From: JAMHWF01 sp035911095
GTDB lineage: Bacteria > Pseudomonadota > Gammaproteobacteria > Burkholderiales > Burkholderiaceae_C
DNA length: 64,000 nt
Direction of reading: 5' to 3'
NCBI GenBank assembly: GCA_035911095.1
Contig: JAMHWF010000123.1
Location: 33,969 to 97,968 of the forward strand
The translations under genes and the position numbers were made by a program. Of this stretch, positions 26,310-35,139 are shown piece after piece. A model generated the notes under the pieces. It was not told the DNA's origin and made no database searches. It saw only the letters and a program-made list of their open reading frames with translations. Position 1 is the first letter of the stretch. The number at the start of each line of letters is the position of its first letter.

Positions 26310-26322
26310 GGGTACCGTTCCC
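26310..26322. promoter_or_regulatory. Degenerate GGGAA-N3-TTCCC box (cytochrome c / activator intergenic)
   Basis: GGGTACCGTTCCC, one mismatch from the box, inside a longer CCCGGG-type palindrome. It lies 93 bp upstream of the sigma-54 activator start and about 195 bp upstream of the cytochrome start. The rest of the 299-bp gap is described by the neighbouring entries. Confidence 0.4.
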
Positions 26323-26414
26323 GGGGCGACCCTGAAAGCAGCGACGCGATGTGACGATGTGGAACAGCCTTAGGGCAGGGCCGGCACGCGAGGCCCCTAC
26401 AACGGAGACAACAG

Positions 26415-28646
26415 ATGCAGCAAGTCCTCACGGCGCTCGACGGCAGCGAACGCTTGCGTCGGCGCGGTCTCGAGCTTGAACGACCGATCGCCTCTGCACT
26501 CTCGCTCGACCATGTGCATGCCGACGTGATCGAGCAGTCGTATCAGCGCTGCGCGACGATCGGTCTCAGCCGGACCCAGTCGCCCGAGTTCGCGCCGATG
26601 GGACGCAGTGACCTGGGCCACGCGCGGGAGCGCAATCGGCGCCTATACACCCATGCCGCGCCGGTGATGGAGATGCTTTACGAGCAGATCGTGAACACGC
26701 AGAGCATGGTGATCCTCACCGACGTCTGCGGCACGATCATTCACTCGACCGGCGACGATGATTTCCTCGCGCGTGCCTCGAAGGTCGCGCTGCAGGCGGG
26801 CGTCAACTGGTCCGAATCGTCGAAGGGCACGAACGCGATCGGGACCGCACTGGTCAGCGAGACGCCGACGCTCGTCCACGCCGACGAGCACTTCATGCAC
26901 GCGAACCATTTTCTGACCTGTTCGGCGTCCCCGATCTTCGACCCGCGAGGCAGCATCCTCGGCGTGCTCGACGTCTCGGGCGACCACCGCCGATTCCACC
27001 AGCACACCATGGGACTGGTGAAGATGTCTGCCCGGATGATCGAGAACCACTGGCTGAGCGAAGATTTCCGTCACGTCATGCGTCTGCACCTGCACACGCG
27101 CGTCGAGTGTCTGGGGACGTTGATGGAGGGCATCCTCGCCGTGTCCCGCGACGGGCGCATCCTTGGTGCCAACCGCAGCGCCCTGGACCACCTGGGCCTC
27201 TCGGGCGCGGCCGCGCGGATGCACAGCGTGACGAGCCTGTTCGGCACGACGGTCGGCGCGCTGGTGGACCACTTCCGCTCGCCGCTCGCCTCGCCGCTGC
27301 CACTGCACCTGCCGGGCGGCACGCTGTGCCATGTGCAGGCGCGTTTCGACTGGGGCACATGGTTCGGCTCGCGCGAGGAAGGCGACGCGGCGGGCTCGCG
27401 CCCGCCGCCCGCCGAAGCAGGGCCGGTGAAGGCCACGGATGCCCCGTCGGCGCCTGTGGCCGAGCCTCTGCCGGTCGACCCGCCCGCGCCGCTCGAGGCG
27501 CGCCAGGCACCGGCGTCTCCCGCGGCGCTGGCACCGGTCGCGGCGGGTTCACCGGCGGCCCCCTTCGTGGCGCCCGGCGCCGCGCGCACCGCGCTCGATG
27601 CGCTCGACACCGGCGACGAGCGCCTGCGCGCCGTGATCGCCAAGGCGCGCAAGGCGCTCGACCGCGACCTGCCGCTGCTGATCCTCGGCGAGACGGGCAC
27701 CGGCAAGGAGATGCTGGCGCGCGCCTTCCACGACGACTCGCGCCGTGCCGCGCAGCCCTTCGTCGCGGTCAACTGCGCCTCGATCCCGGAGTCGCTGATC
27801 GAGGCCGAGCTGTTCGGCTACGAGGACGGCGCCTTCACCGGCGCGCGGCGCCGCGGCGCGGCCGGCAAGCTGCTGCAGGCGCATGGCGGCACGCTCTTCC
27901 TCGACGAGATCGGCGACATGCCGCTCGCCCTGCAGGCGCGCCTGCTGCGTGTGCTGCAGGAACGGCGCGTCACCCCGCTCGGCAGCGCGAAGTCGATCCC
28001 GGTCGACGTGACGCTGATCGCGGCCACGCACTGCAACCTGCGCCAGATGATCGAGGCGAAGGCCTTCCGCGAAGACCTCTACTACCGCCTGAACAGCCTG
28101 GTGCTGCGCCTGCCTGCGCTGCGCGAGCGCAGCGACCTCGGCGCGCTGGTGCGCTCGATCCTGGCCGCCCAGGGCGGCACGCCGCCGCGCCTCGCGCCGC
28201 GCGTGGTGCAGCGCCTGCACGCGCACCGCTGGCCGGGCAACGTCCGCGAACTCGCCAACGTGCTGCGCACCGCCTGCGTGATGGCGACCGGCGAGCCGCT
28301 GATCGACTGCAGCCACCTCTCGGACGAATTCATCGTCGACACCGATCCGCTGCTCGACGCCGTCGTGCCCGGCGAGGGCGGGGTCGCGGCGGGGATGGCC
28401 GGGCTCGGCCTCGCCGGCAGCGCCTTCGCGGCCGCACCGGGCGCCACGGCCCTCGGTCCGTTGGGCAGCGAGCCGCCGCCACCGACGGTCGCCGAGACGC
28501 CGCGCACGCTCGAAGAGCGCGAGATCGAGATGATCCGCCAGGCGCTCGACGCCCACGCCGGCAACATCTCGGCCGCGGCGAAGCAACTCGGCATCAGCCG
28601 CAACACGATCTACCGGCGCCTCTACTGGAGCTCGGCGGCATCTTGA
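26415..28646 (+). CDS. Sigma-54-dependent transcriptional activator (AcoR-like)
   Basis: A 743-residue enhancer-binding protein. An AcoR-type N-terminal half carries a GAF-like sensor at about 75-215 and a PAS-like part to about 320; a Pro/Ala-rich linker at about 320-390 follows. The AAA+ domain has Walker A GETGTGKE (425-432), GAFTGA (472-477, sigma-54 contact) and Walker B TLFLDEIGDM. A C-terminal Fis-type helix-turn-helix (AAAKQLGISRNTIYRRL) ends the protein. Start ATG 26415 with GGAG upstream. Proteins of this type sense alcohols, acetoin or related compounds. It is divergent from the cytochrome operon and overlaps the next gene by four bases. Confidence 0.93.
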   Translation: MQQVLTALDGSERLRRRGLELERPIASALSLDHVHADVIEQSYQRCATIGLSRTQSPEFAPMGRSDLGHARERNRRLYTHAAPVMEMLYEQIVNTQSMVILTDVCGTIIHSTGDDDFLARASKVALQAGVNWSESSKGTNAIGTALVSETPTLVHADEHFMHANHFLTCSASPIFDPRGSILGVLDVSGDHRRFHQHTMGLVKMSARMIENHWLSEDFRHVMRLHLHTRVECLGTLMEGILAVSRDGRILGANRSALDHLGLSGAAARMHSVTSLFGTTVGALVDHFRSPLASPLPLHLPGGTLCHVQARFDWGTWFGSREEGDAAGSRPPPAEAGPVKATDAPSAPVAEPLPVDPPAPLEARQAPASPAALAPVAAGSPAAPFVAPGAARTALDALDTGDERLRAVIAKARKALDRDLPLLILGETGTGKEMLARAFHDDSRRAAQPFVAVNCASIPESLIEAELFGYEDGAFTGARRRGAAGKLLQAHGGTLFLDEIGDMPLALQARLLRVLQERRVTPLGSAKSIPVDVTLIAATHCNLRQMIEAKAFREDLYYRLNSLVLRLPALRERSDLGALVRSILAAQGGTPPRLAPRVVQRLHAHRWPGNVRELANVLRTACVMATGEPLIDCSHLSDEFIVDTDPLLDAVVPGEGGVAAGMAGLGLAGSAFAAAPGATALGPLGSEPPPPTVAETPRTLEEREIEMIRQALDAHAGNISAAAKQLGISRNTIYRRLYWSSAAS

Positions 28647-29377
28647 AGCTCGCGGGCAGGCGCTCGCGCGCACGGCCGGACGGCAGCTCGCTCGACGCCG
28701 GCGCGCGCCATCTCTTCTGGGGCTGGGCGCTCGGCGCCGGGGTCGCGCTGTTCGCCGCCTGGTGGCTGCAGCGGCGCGGCATGTGGGCTGCGCTGGTGGC
28801 CGGCGACCCGAGCGGCATCAGCGTCGGCATCGTCATCGTCTGCTCGCTCTGCACCGCCTGGTGCGGGCGGCGGGCCTGGCTGCTGATGCAGCAGGTGCAG
28901 CCCGGCTCGAGCTGGCGCGAGGCCTATCGCGTGGAGCGCGCGACCGCGCCCGAACAGGCGACGCAGCTGCTGTCCGAACGCTCGCACGGGCCGCACGAGA
29001 CGGCCTGGTGGTTCGCCTCCAGCGCGATCAAGCTCGGCCTGCTCGGCACCGTCGTCGGCTTCATCTACATGTCGATGCAGATCGGCCGCAGCAGCCAGGG
29101 CTTCGAGCTCGAGCAGGCGCAGACGCTGCTGAGCCAGATGACGCTGGGCATGGCGATCGCGCTCTACACGACGCTCGCGGGGCTGATCGGCAACCTCTGG
29201 CTCGGCCTGCAGCTGCTGCTGCTCGACCGCATGGCCGACCGCGTCGTGGCCGACATCGTCGCCCTCGAAGGCGGCCCGCCGGGCCATGGCCATCCGCTGC
29301 CCGATCCGTCGCAGGCGGCCGGCGGGCCGGGTGTCGGCGGGATGGGTGCCGGCGCGTCGGGCACCTCTCGATCCTAG
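28643..29377 (+). CDS. MotA/TolQ/ExbB-like proton-channel-family membrane protein
   Basis: A 244-residue inner-membrane protein. It starts at TTG 28643, overlapping the activator stop (TTGA); GGAG lies 11 bp upstream. Predicted membrane segments at about 27-43, 57-75, 128-148 and 165-190. The last two, WWFASSAIKLGLLGTVVGFI and MTLGMAIALYTTLAGLIGN, carry the GLLGTVVGF and T-LAG-IGN pattern of the MotA/TolQ/ExbB channel pair. The C-terminal tail is Gly/Pro-rich. It is followed by a single-pass protein in the ExbD position, so a stator-like complex is inferred. Confidence 0.82.
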   Translation: MKLAGRRSRARPDGSSLDAGARHLFWGWALGAGVALFAAWWLQRRGMWAALVAGDPSGISVGIVIVCSLCTAWCGRRAWLLMQQVQPGSSWREAYRVERATAPEQATQLLSERSHGPHETAWWFASSAIKLGLLGTVVGFIYMSMQIGRSSQGFELEQAQTLLSQMTLGMAIALYTTLAGLIGNLWLGLQLLLLDRMADRVVADIVALEGGPPGHGHPLPDPSQAAGGPGVGGMGAGASGTSRS

Positions 29378-29386
29378 AGGCCTGCG

Positions 29387-29989
29387 ATGGCCATGCTGCG
29401 CCGACGCCGGCACGACGAGATCGACCCGTTCTCGGACCTGCTGTTCAACACGCTGCTCGCCTTCGTCATGCTCTTCGCGATCGCGCTGCTGGCGATGAAC
29501 CCGAAGGCGAAGAGCGGCGTGATCGACGCCAAGGCCGAGTTCATCATCACCCTGACCTGGCCCGACAACAACCCGAACGACATCGACGCCTGGGTGCAGG
29601 ACCCGGCCGGCAACACGGTGTGGTTCCGCTCGCGCGAGGCCGGGATGATGCATCTCGACCGCGACGACCGCGGGCTGTCGAACGACACGATCGTGATCAA
29701 CGGGCAGAAGGTGGTGAACCCGCTGAACCAGGAGGTCGTGACGATCCGCGGCGTGGCCGCCGGCGAGTACACGCTGAACGCCCACTACTACGACTCGAAG
29801 GACCGCGAGCCGGTGCCGATCACGGTGTCGATCGTCAAGGTCAACCCGCGTGCCGAGGTCGTCTTCTACGGCAACGCCACCCTTGCGCGGCCCGGCGACG
29901 AGGTCACGCTCGTGCGCTTCACGCTCGACCGCGACGGCCACGTCGTCTCCACCAACCGCCTGCCGAAGACGCTCGTGCAGCGCCAATGA
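29387..29989 (+). CDS. Single-pass periplasmic protein in the ExbD/TolR position
   Basis: A 200-residue protein with one N-terminal membrane segment (DLLFNTLLAFVMLFAIALLA) after RRRRHDEIDPFS, an ExbD/TolR-like topology including an Asp at the membrane border. The periplasmic part is not a TolR fold by eye: FIITLTWPDNNPNDIDAWVQDP, a jelly-roll-like YTLNAHYYDSK segment and VTLVRFTLDRDG suggest a beta-sandwich domain. The gene starts 9 bp after the channel-like gene. The combination of TolR-like anchor and a different external domain is unusual. Confidence 0.7.
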   Translation: MAMLRRRRHDEIDPFSDLLFNTLLAFVMLFAIALLAMNPKAKSGVIDAKAEFIITLTWPDNNPNDIDAWVQDPAGNTVWFRSREAGMMHLDRDDRGLSNDTIVINGQKVVNPLNQEVVTIRGVAAGEYTLNAHYYDSKDREPVPITVSIVKVNPRAEVVFYGNATLARPGDEVTLVRFTLDRDGHVVSTNRLPKTLVQRQ

Positions 29990-30007
29990 CCCTTTCCGAC
30001 TGCGACC

Positions 30008-30517
30008 ATGAACGCGCCGACGACCGACCTGCTGCTCTGGCTCTACGTGGGGCTCGTCTTCCTGGCCGCGCTGGCCGCGATGATCTCGACCCTGCCGCGC
30101 TGGTCGCGCGTGCTGCTGCTGGTGGCCGCGACCGGCTTCTACTTCGTCGGCGAGGAGGCGCTCGACAACGTCTGGGGCTGGCCCGGCTCGCAGGCGCTGC
30201 CCGCGCGCTTCGTGCTGCTGGCCGCGGTGATCGACGAGCCGACCAAGCAGCGCGAGGGCGCGCTCTACGTCTGGGCGCAGCCGCTCGTCGACGGCCGCCC
30301 GACGGCGCAGCCGCGCGCCTACCGCCTGCCGTATGCGAAGGACCTGCACGCGCTGCTCGGCGACGCGGTGAAGAAGACCCGCTCGGGCATTGCCCAGCTC
30401 GGCACCGCCGAGCCCAAGACCGGCGGCAAGGGCTTCCTCGCCTGGCTGCGCGCCGGCAGCGACGAGCAGCAGATCAAGATCCGCGACCTGCCGGTGCCGC
30501 AGCTGCCCGAGAAGTAA
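30008..30517 (+). CDS. Membrane protein of unknown function (third gene of the channel cassette)
   Basis: A 169-residue protein with two membrane segments near the N-terminus (LLLWLYVGLVFLAALAAMIS and VLLLVAATGFYFVGEEAL), then a soluble part of about 110 residues with many charged residues and a Lys-rich region (VKKTRSGIAQLG). I do not recognise a family. It lies 18 bp after the preceding gene and 1 bp before the lipoprotein gene, so it is clearly part of the same operon. Confidence 0.65.
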   Translation: MNAPTTDLLLWLYVGLVFLAALAAMISTLPRWSRVLLLVAATGFYFVGEEALDNVWGWPGSQALPARFVLLAAVIDEPTKQREGALYVWAQPLVDGRPTAQPRAYRLPYAKDLHALLGDAVKKTRSGIAQLGTAEPKTGGKGFLAWLRAGSDEQQIKIRDLPVPQLPEK

Positions 30518-30518
30518 G

Positions 30519-31268
30519 GTGAGCTTCCGTCCCTTGCCCCTGTTGTGCCGGCACGGTGTCGCGCCGCTTGCCGCCGCCCTCGGCGCCGCGCTGCTCGCCG
30601 GCTGCGACGCGCCGCCGCGCGAGACCTCGCTGTTCCCGCTCGCCGCCGGCCACGAGTGGACCTACCGCGTCTCGACGACCGCCGGCAACGCCGACCCGGA
30701 GCAGGAGGAACTGGTGCTGCGCACGCTCGGGGCCGAGACGGTCGACGGCCAGTCGGCCTGGCGCCGGCGCAGCGAGGGCGGGATGGACTACTGGCTGCGC
30801 AGCGACGCCAGCGGCATCTACCGCGTCGCGAGCAAGAGCGACCTCGATGCCGAGCCCACGCTCGACTCGACGGCCGAGCCCGGGCGGCGCTATGTGCTGC
30901 GCGCGCCCTACACCGTCGGCACCAGCTGGCAGACGAGCACGACGCCGTACCTGCTGGTGCGCGAGCACGAGTACCCGCGCGAGCTGCGCCACGTCTATCC
31001 GTCGGTCGCGATGAACTACACGATCGAGGCCACCGGCGAGGCGCTCGACACCCCGGCCGGCCGCTTCGAAGGCTGCCTGCGGGTGCACGGCGAGGCCCAG
31101 TTGCGCCTCTACGCCGACCCGGTCCTCGGCTGGCGCCCGGTGCCGCTGACCGCGCTCGAGTGGTACTGCCCGGGCGTCGGGCTCGCCCGGCTGGAGCGGC
31201 ACGAGCCCGGCGTCTCGAGCTTCATCGGCGGCGGCACGCTGACGATGGAGCTGATGGCGTGGCGTTAG
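30519..31268 (+). CDS. Lipoprotein of unknown function (fourth gene of the channel cassette)
   Basis: A 249-residue protein starting at GTG 30519. The signal peptide ends in the lipobox LLAGC (Cys about 29), so it is a lipoprotein. Residue 2 after Cys is Ala/Asp (CDAPP), so the destination membrane is uncertain. The mature part is beta-rich: FPLAAGHEWTYRVSTT, DYWLRSDASGIYRV, YTVGTSWQTSTTPYL, MNYTIEATGEALDTPAGRFEGC, PGVGLARLERHEPG. This pattern resembles periplasmic beta-sandwich or repeat lipoproteins of unknown role. It completes a four-gene unit with the channel-like gene. Confidence 0.7.
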   Translation: MSFRPLPLLCRHGVAPLAAALGAALLAGCDAPPRETSLFPLAAGHEWTYRVSTTAGNADPEQEELVLRTLGAETVDGQSAWRRRSEGGMDYWLRSDASGIYRVASKSDLDAEPTLDSTAEPGRRYVLRAPYTVGTSWQTSTTPYLLVREHEYPRELRHVYPSVAMNYTIEATGEALDTPAGRFEGCLRVHGEAQLRLYADPVLGWRPVPLTALEWYCPGVGLARLERHEPGVSSFIGGGTLTMELMAWR

Positions 31269-31301
31269 CCGGGCGGTCTCGGCGGTGCGGCGCCGAGGCG
31301 C

Positions 31302-31733
31302 TCAAGCCGGGATCTTCGGACCGCCGTTGATGCCCCAGGGCACGCCGAAACGGTCGGTGACCATGCCGAACTGCTCGGCCCAGAAGGTCTCGCCGAGCGG
31401 CATCTGCACCTGGCCGCCTTCGGCCAGGGCATTGAAGATGCGCTGGCCCTCGGCCGCCGTCGGGTAGGTCAGCGCGAGCATCACGCCCTGGATGCCGGCG
31501 TGGGGCATGCCGGGCGGCGTGTCGCCGGCCATCAGGCCGAACTCGGGGTGCGACAGGTAGGCGTGCATCACCTTGCCCTTCTGGTCATCGGGAATCGGCG
31601 GCGCCTCGTCGCAGGGGGGCGCCTCGCCGTAGGTGATGACGCGTTCGAGCTTCGCGCCGAGAACGTCGGCGTAGAACTTCATCGCTTCGGCGCAGGTGCC
31701 GTCGAAGGACAGGTAGGCATTCAGCTGGGGCAT
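31302..31733 (-). CDS. VOC-family protein, PhnB-like
   Basis: A 143-residue glyoxalase/bleomycin-resistance superfamily protein of the PhnB/DUF1338-like small group. Start ATG 31733. Typical parts are LNAYLSFDGTCAEAMKFY, VMHAYLSHPEFGLMAGD, GQRIFNALAEGGQVQMPLGETFWAEQFG and DRFGVPWGING. Function is unassigned for most such proteins. It follows a separate minus-strand ornithine cyclodeaminase-like gene and may not be coupled to it. Confidence 0.88.
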   Translation of the reverse strand: MPQLNAYLSFDGTCAEAMKFYADVLGAKLERVITYGEAPPCDEAPPIPDDQKGKVMHAYLSHPEFGLMAGDTPPGMPHAGIQGVMLALTYPTAAEGQRIFNALAEGGQVQMPLGETFWAEQFGMVTDRFGVPWGINGGPKIPA

Positions 31734-31866
31734 GGCGTTTCCTTTCGCGAGGGACGGCGCAGGTGTCAGGCGACAAGCCTGACATCGGCACGCCTTCGTC
31801 GACGAACGGCCGGGGGCGAAATCGACATGCCGGTGGTACCGAGACGGCACATGGCCGGGCGCGGCC

Positions 31867-32808
31867 TCATCCGGGCGCGTCCGCCTCGACCACGAGCATC
31901 GCCGCCGCCAGGTCCTCGAGCGCGTCGCCGACCGACTTGAAGACGGTGCGCTCGCCGGCGCTGCGCCGCCCTTCGGCGCGGCCGGATGCGAGGTCTGCGA
32001 GCGTCGCCCGCACGTCGCCGGCCGCGAAGACGCCGCGCGAGATCGGGCCGAGCAGCTCGCCGCTCTTGCGCAGCGCGTCCGCCGTGTCGACGAAGATCGA
32101 GGCACCGCGGAAGCAGTCATCGTCGGCCTCGCGCATCTCGGGCGTGAAGCTGCCGATCAGGTCGAGGTGGCTGCCCGGGCGCAGCCAGCGCCCGGCGACG
32201 ACCGGCGCGGTGGCCAGCGTCGCGCAGCTGACGATGTCGGCCTCGCCCACGGCCCGCGCCAGGTCGTCGTGCACGACGGCGTCGAAGCCTTCGGCACGCC
32301 AGTCGTCGGCGAGCACCGAAGCCGCGGCCGGCGATCGCGCCCAGATGCCGACCCGGCCGATCGGCCGCACGACGCGGTAGGCCGCCGGCAGCAGCCGTGC
32401 GATGCGCCCGGCGCCGACGACGAGCAGGCGCGTCGCGTCCTCGCGCGCGAGCCAGCCGGCCGCCAGCGCCGAGGCCGCCGCGGTGCGGCGCACCGTCAGC
32501 GCATCGCCGTCGATCAGCGCGAGGGGCACGCCGGTCGTCGCGTCGTGCAGCAGGTAGCTGGCGTGCAGGCCCGGCAGGCCGCGCGCCGCGTTGCCGGGCG
32601 CGATGTTGATGCACTTGAGGCCGTAGTAGCGGCCCGGCACCCAGGCCGGCATCACCAGCGAGGTCATCGTGCCGCCGTCGGCCCCGGCGATCTCGAGCAC
32701 CTGGCGCGGCGGCACCTCGGCGCCCTCGGCGAAGCGCTCGCGCAGCGCGGGGATCAGGCGCTCGAAGGGCAGGGCGCGCGAGGCGGCGTCGAATTCGATG
32801 ATGCGCAT
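31867..32808 (-). CDS. Ornithine cyclodeaminase/mu-crystallin-family protein
   Basis: A 313-residue NAD(P)-binding enzyme of the ornithine cyclodeaminase family. Rossmann motif LLVVGAGRIARLL (the usual GxGxQA has become GAGRIA); family segments include SLVMPAWVPGRYYGLKCINI, LALIDGDALTVRRTAAASALAA, VSCATLATAPVVAGRWLRPGSHLDLIG and GERTVFKSVGDALEDLAAA. Members include ketimine reductases, alanine dehydrogenases and true cyclodeaminases, and the reaction here is not determined. It lies upstream of the PhnB-like gene and downstream of a quinoprotein gene, all on the minus strand. Confidence 0.88.
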   Translation of the reverse strand: MRIIEFDAASRALPFERLIPALRERFAEGAEVPPRQVLEIAGADGGTMTSLVMPAWVPGRYYGLKCINIAPGNAARGLPGLHASYLLHDATTGVPLALIDGDALTVRRTAAASALAAGWLAREDATRLLVVGAGRIARLLPAAYRVVRPIGRVGIWARSPAAASVLADDWRAEGFDAVVHDDLARAVGEADIVSCATLATAPVVAGRWLRPGSHLDLIGSFTPEMREADDDCFRGASIFVDTADALRKSGELLGPISRGVFAAGDVRATLADLASGRAEGRRSAGERTVFKSVGDALEDLAAAMLVVEADAPG

Positions 32809-32904
32809 GGCGGCAGCGTAGCGGGCTTGCGGCGATCTGCGTTCGACGAGCGCCGCGCCGCTGCCCGCTTCGATGACGCCGCGCCCGGCGTGCCCGGCGC
32901 GGCC

Positions 32905-34761
32905 TCAGCGCGCGGCGGCCGTGGGCGCCGCCGACGCGGCATCGAGCTTGAACACGAAGAGGGTGCCCCCTTGCTCGATCGGCGCGACCTTGCGCAGCAG
33001 CTCGCCCGGCCACATCGACGCGCCGCCGCCCCAGCCGGAGACGACGGCGACGTACTGCTCGCCGTCCTGCAGCCAGGTCACCGGCGGGGCGACGATGCCC
33101 GAGCCGGTCTGGAACTGCCACAGGACCTTGCCGCTGTCGGCGTCCGCAGCCTTCAGGAAGCCGTCCGGCGTGCCCCAGAAGACCAGGCGGCCGGCCGTCG
33201 TCAGCACGCCGCCCCAGAGCGGCAGCTCGTGGCGCTGCTCCCAGACGACGCGCCCGCTGATCGGCTCGATCGCGCGCAGCACGCCGACGTGGTCGTCGTG
33301 GACCGGCTTCACGAGGAAGCCGCCGCCCAGGTAGCTCGAGCCCTTGCGATAGGTGACCGGCACGTTCCAGATGTCCATGCCCCACTCGTTGGACGGCACG
33401 TAGAACAGCCGCGTCTCGGGTGACCAGGCCATCGGCATCTGGCTCTTCGCGCCGATCATGGCCGGGGCGGCGAAGACCTTGCCCGGTCGCTCCTCGGCGA
33501 ACGAGGGAATCACGCGGCCGATCAGGTTCTTCGCCCGCTGGCTCACCTTCATCGGGTCGCCGGGCCGGCTCTCGGGCACCAGCTTCGGCCGCCCGCTCGC
33601 GAGGTCGATGCCGTTGGCCCAGGTGATCTTCTCGACGAAGGGGAAGGCGTTGACCAGCTTGCCGCCCGCCGCGTCGTGCACGTAGAAGAAGCCGTTGCGG
33701 TCGGCCTTGGCGCCCAGGCGCCGGCCGTCGGGCCCGTCGAAGAGGACGAACTCGTTGACCCCGTCGTAGTCCCAGGCGTCGTTCGGCGTGTTCTGGTAGT
33801 GCCAGACGATGCGGCCGGTCTTCGCGTCGAGCGCGACTGTCGAGCACGAGTAGAGGTTGTCGCCCGGCCGCAGGTGGCTGTTCCACGGCGAAGGGTTGCC
33901 GGTGCCGAAGTAGGCCAGGCCGGTGGTCGGGTCGTAGGTGCCGCCGAGCCAGGGCGCGGCGCCGCCGTGCTTCCAGAGGTCGCCGGGCCAGGTCGTGCCG
34001 GCGGTGCCGGAGGTGCCGGCCTCCTGCCGCTTGCCGTCCTTGTCGTAGCGGTAGCCCATGTGGCCCTCGACGGTCGGCCGCGTCCAGACGAGCCTGCCGG
34101 TGGTCGGGTCGCGTGCCTCGACGCGGCCGAGCACGCCGAATTCGCCGCCGGCCAGGCCGGTCAGCAGCAGGCCGCCGGCGATCAGCGGCGCGGCGGTGTA
34201 GCTGTAGCCGGCCGCGTGGTCGTCGATGCGCTCGCGCCAGACGACCTCGCCGGTCGCCTGGTCGAGCGCGACGAGCTGCGCATCGAGCGTGCCGAAGATC
34301 ACCAGCCGGCCGTAGAGCGCGGCGCCGCGGTTGCCGACGTCGCAGCAGGGCATGATCCCCTCGGGCAGCCGGTGCTCGTACTTCCAGAGCTTGCGGCCGG
34401 TCTTCGCGTCGATCGCGTAGAGCCGCGAGTACGAGCCGGTGACGAAGAGCCGCCCGTCGTGCACCAGCGGCTGCGACTGCTGGGCGCGCTGCTTCTCGCC
34501 GCCGAAGGAGAAGGCCCAGGCCACGCGCAGCGCGCCGACCGTGGCGCGGTCGAGCTGCTTGAGTGGCGAATGCCGCTGTCCCCGGGGGCCGAGGCCGGAG
34601 GACAGGATGTCGCCCGGCGTTGCGGCGTCGGCGTCGAGCATCTCGTCCGTGACCGGGATGACCGGTTCGACCGGGGCCGGTGGCGCGGCGCAGACGCAGG
34701 CCGAGGCGGCAGCGAGCGCCAGCGGCGGTAGCAGGCGGTGCAGGAAGGCGGGACTCGGCAA
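32905..34761 (-). CDS. PQQ-dependent alcohol dehydrogenase, lanthanide-type (PedH/ExaF-like)
   Basis: A 618-residue periplasmic quinoprotein. Start TTG 34761 has GGAG six bases upstream and gives a signal peptide (LPPLALAAASACVCA); GTG 34776 is an alternative. Marks: WAFSFGGEKQR, vicinal cysteines in IMPCCDVGNRGAA, AKADRNGFFY, LPLWGGVLTTAG, QFQTGSGIVAPPVTW. The metal motif is DAWDYDGVNE, with an extra Asp two residues after the catalytic Asp (codon 33763-33765), the signature of lanthanide-dependent enzymes. The closest overall pattern is the dehydrogenase at 37837-39633. It is divergent from a TonB receptor. Substrate probably a short-chain alcohol or aldehyde (family knowledge). Confidence 0.92.
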   Translation of the reverse strand: MPSPAFLHRLLPPLALAAASACVCAAPPAPVEPVIPVTDEMLDADAATPGDILSSGLGPRGQRHSPLKQLDRATVGALRVAWAFSFGGEKQRAQQSQPLVHDGRLFVTGSYSRLYAIDAKTGRKLWKYEHRLPEGIMPCCDVGNRGAALYGRLVIFGTLDAQLVALDQATGEVVWRERIDDHAAGYSYTAAPLIAGGLLLTGLAGGEFGVLGRVEARDPTTGRLVWTRPTVEGHMGYRYDKDGKRQEAGTSGTAGTTWPGDLWKHGGAAPWLGGTYDPTTGLAYFGTGNPSPWNSHLRPGDNLYSCSTVALDAKTGRIVWHYQNTPNDAWDYDGVNEFVLFDGPDGRRLGAKADRNGFFYVHDAAGGKLVNAFPFVEKITWANGIDLASGRPKLVPESRPGDPMKVSQRAKNLIGRVIPSFAEERPGKVFAAPAMIGAKSQMPMAWSPETRLFYVPSNEWGMDIWNVPVTYRKGSSYLGGGFLVKPVHDDHVGVLRAIEPISGRVVWEQRHELPLWGGVLTTAGRLVFWGTPDGFLKAADADSGKVLWQFQTGSGIVAPPVTWLQDGEQYVAVVSGWGGGASMWPGELLRKVAPIEQGGTLFVFKLDAASAAPTAAAR

Positions 34762-35139
34762 GGGCTTCTCCGACACAGGTCGCGCCACGGGGAGCTGCTC
34801 GGCCACGACAGTCCGCGGATTGTCCGTGAGCGCCGGTGCCCAGGCCGGTGCCTGACGACTCTTACCGGCTGCTACAGTCGCCCCCCACGCCTCAGCCAGC
34901 TCGCGCAGCCAGGGTCTCACCTTTCCTGGGTTGCCGTCGATGCCTGCGCCCTTGCGCACTCCCGAGGTCGTGCCGCCTGACCATGCCGAGGCTGCCCTGC
35001 GCAGCCAGCCGGCGCCCCCGTGCCCGCGGCCCGGGGCGATCCCCACGCCTCCTCCGATCGACGCCCGCACGCCCGGGTCGCGCCGCCCCGCGGACCTGCC
35101 GCGGCGTGCGCGTTCCATTCCCACCGAGAAGAGGAACCG
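34762..35139. other. Gap of 378 bp between the lanthanide-type dehydrogenase and the STN-domain receptor
   Basis: No gene, Fur box or GGGAA-N3-TTCCC box is seen. A weak sigma-70-like pair (CCTGAC, then TACAGT at 34873-34878) could serve the receptor on the plus strand. Short open frames in this interval have no ribosome binding site or family match. Confidence 0.35.
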
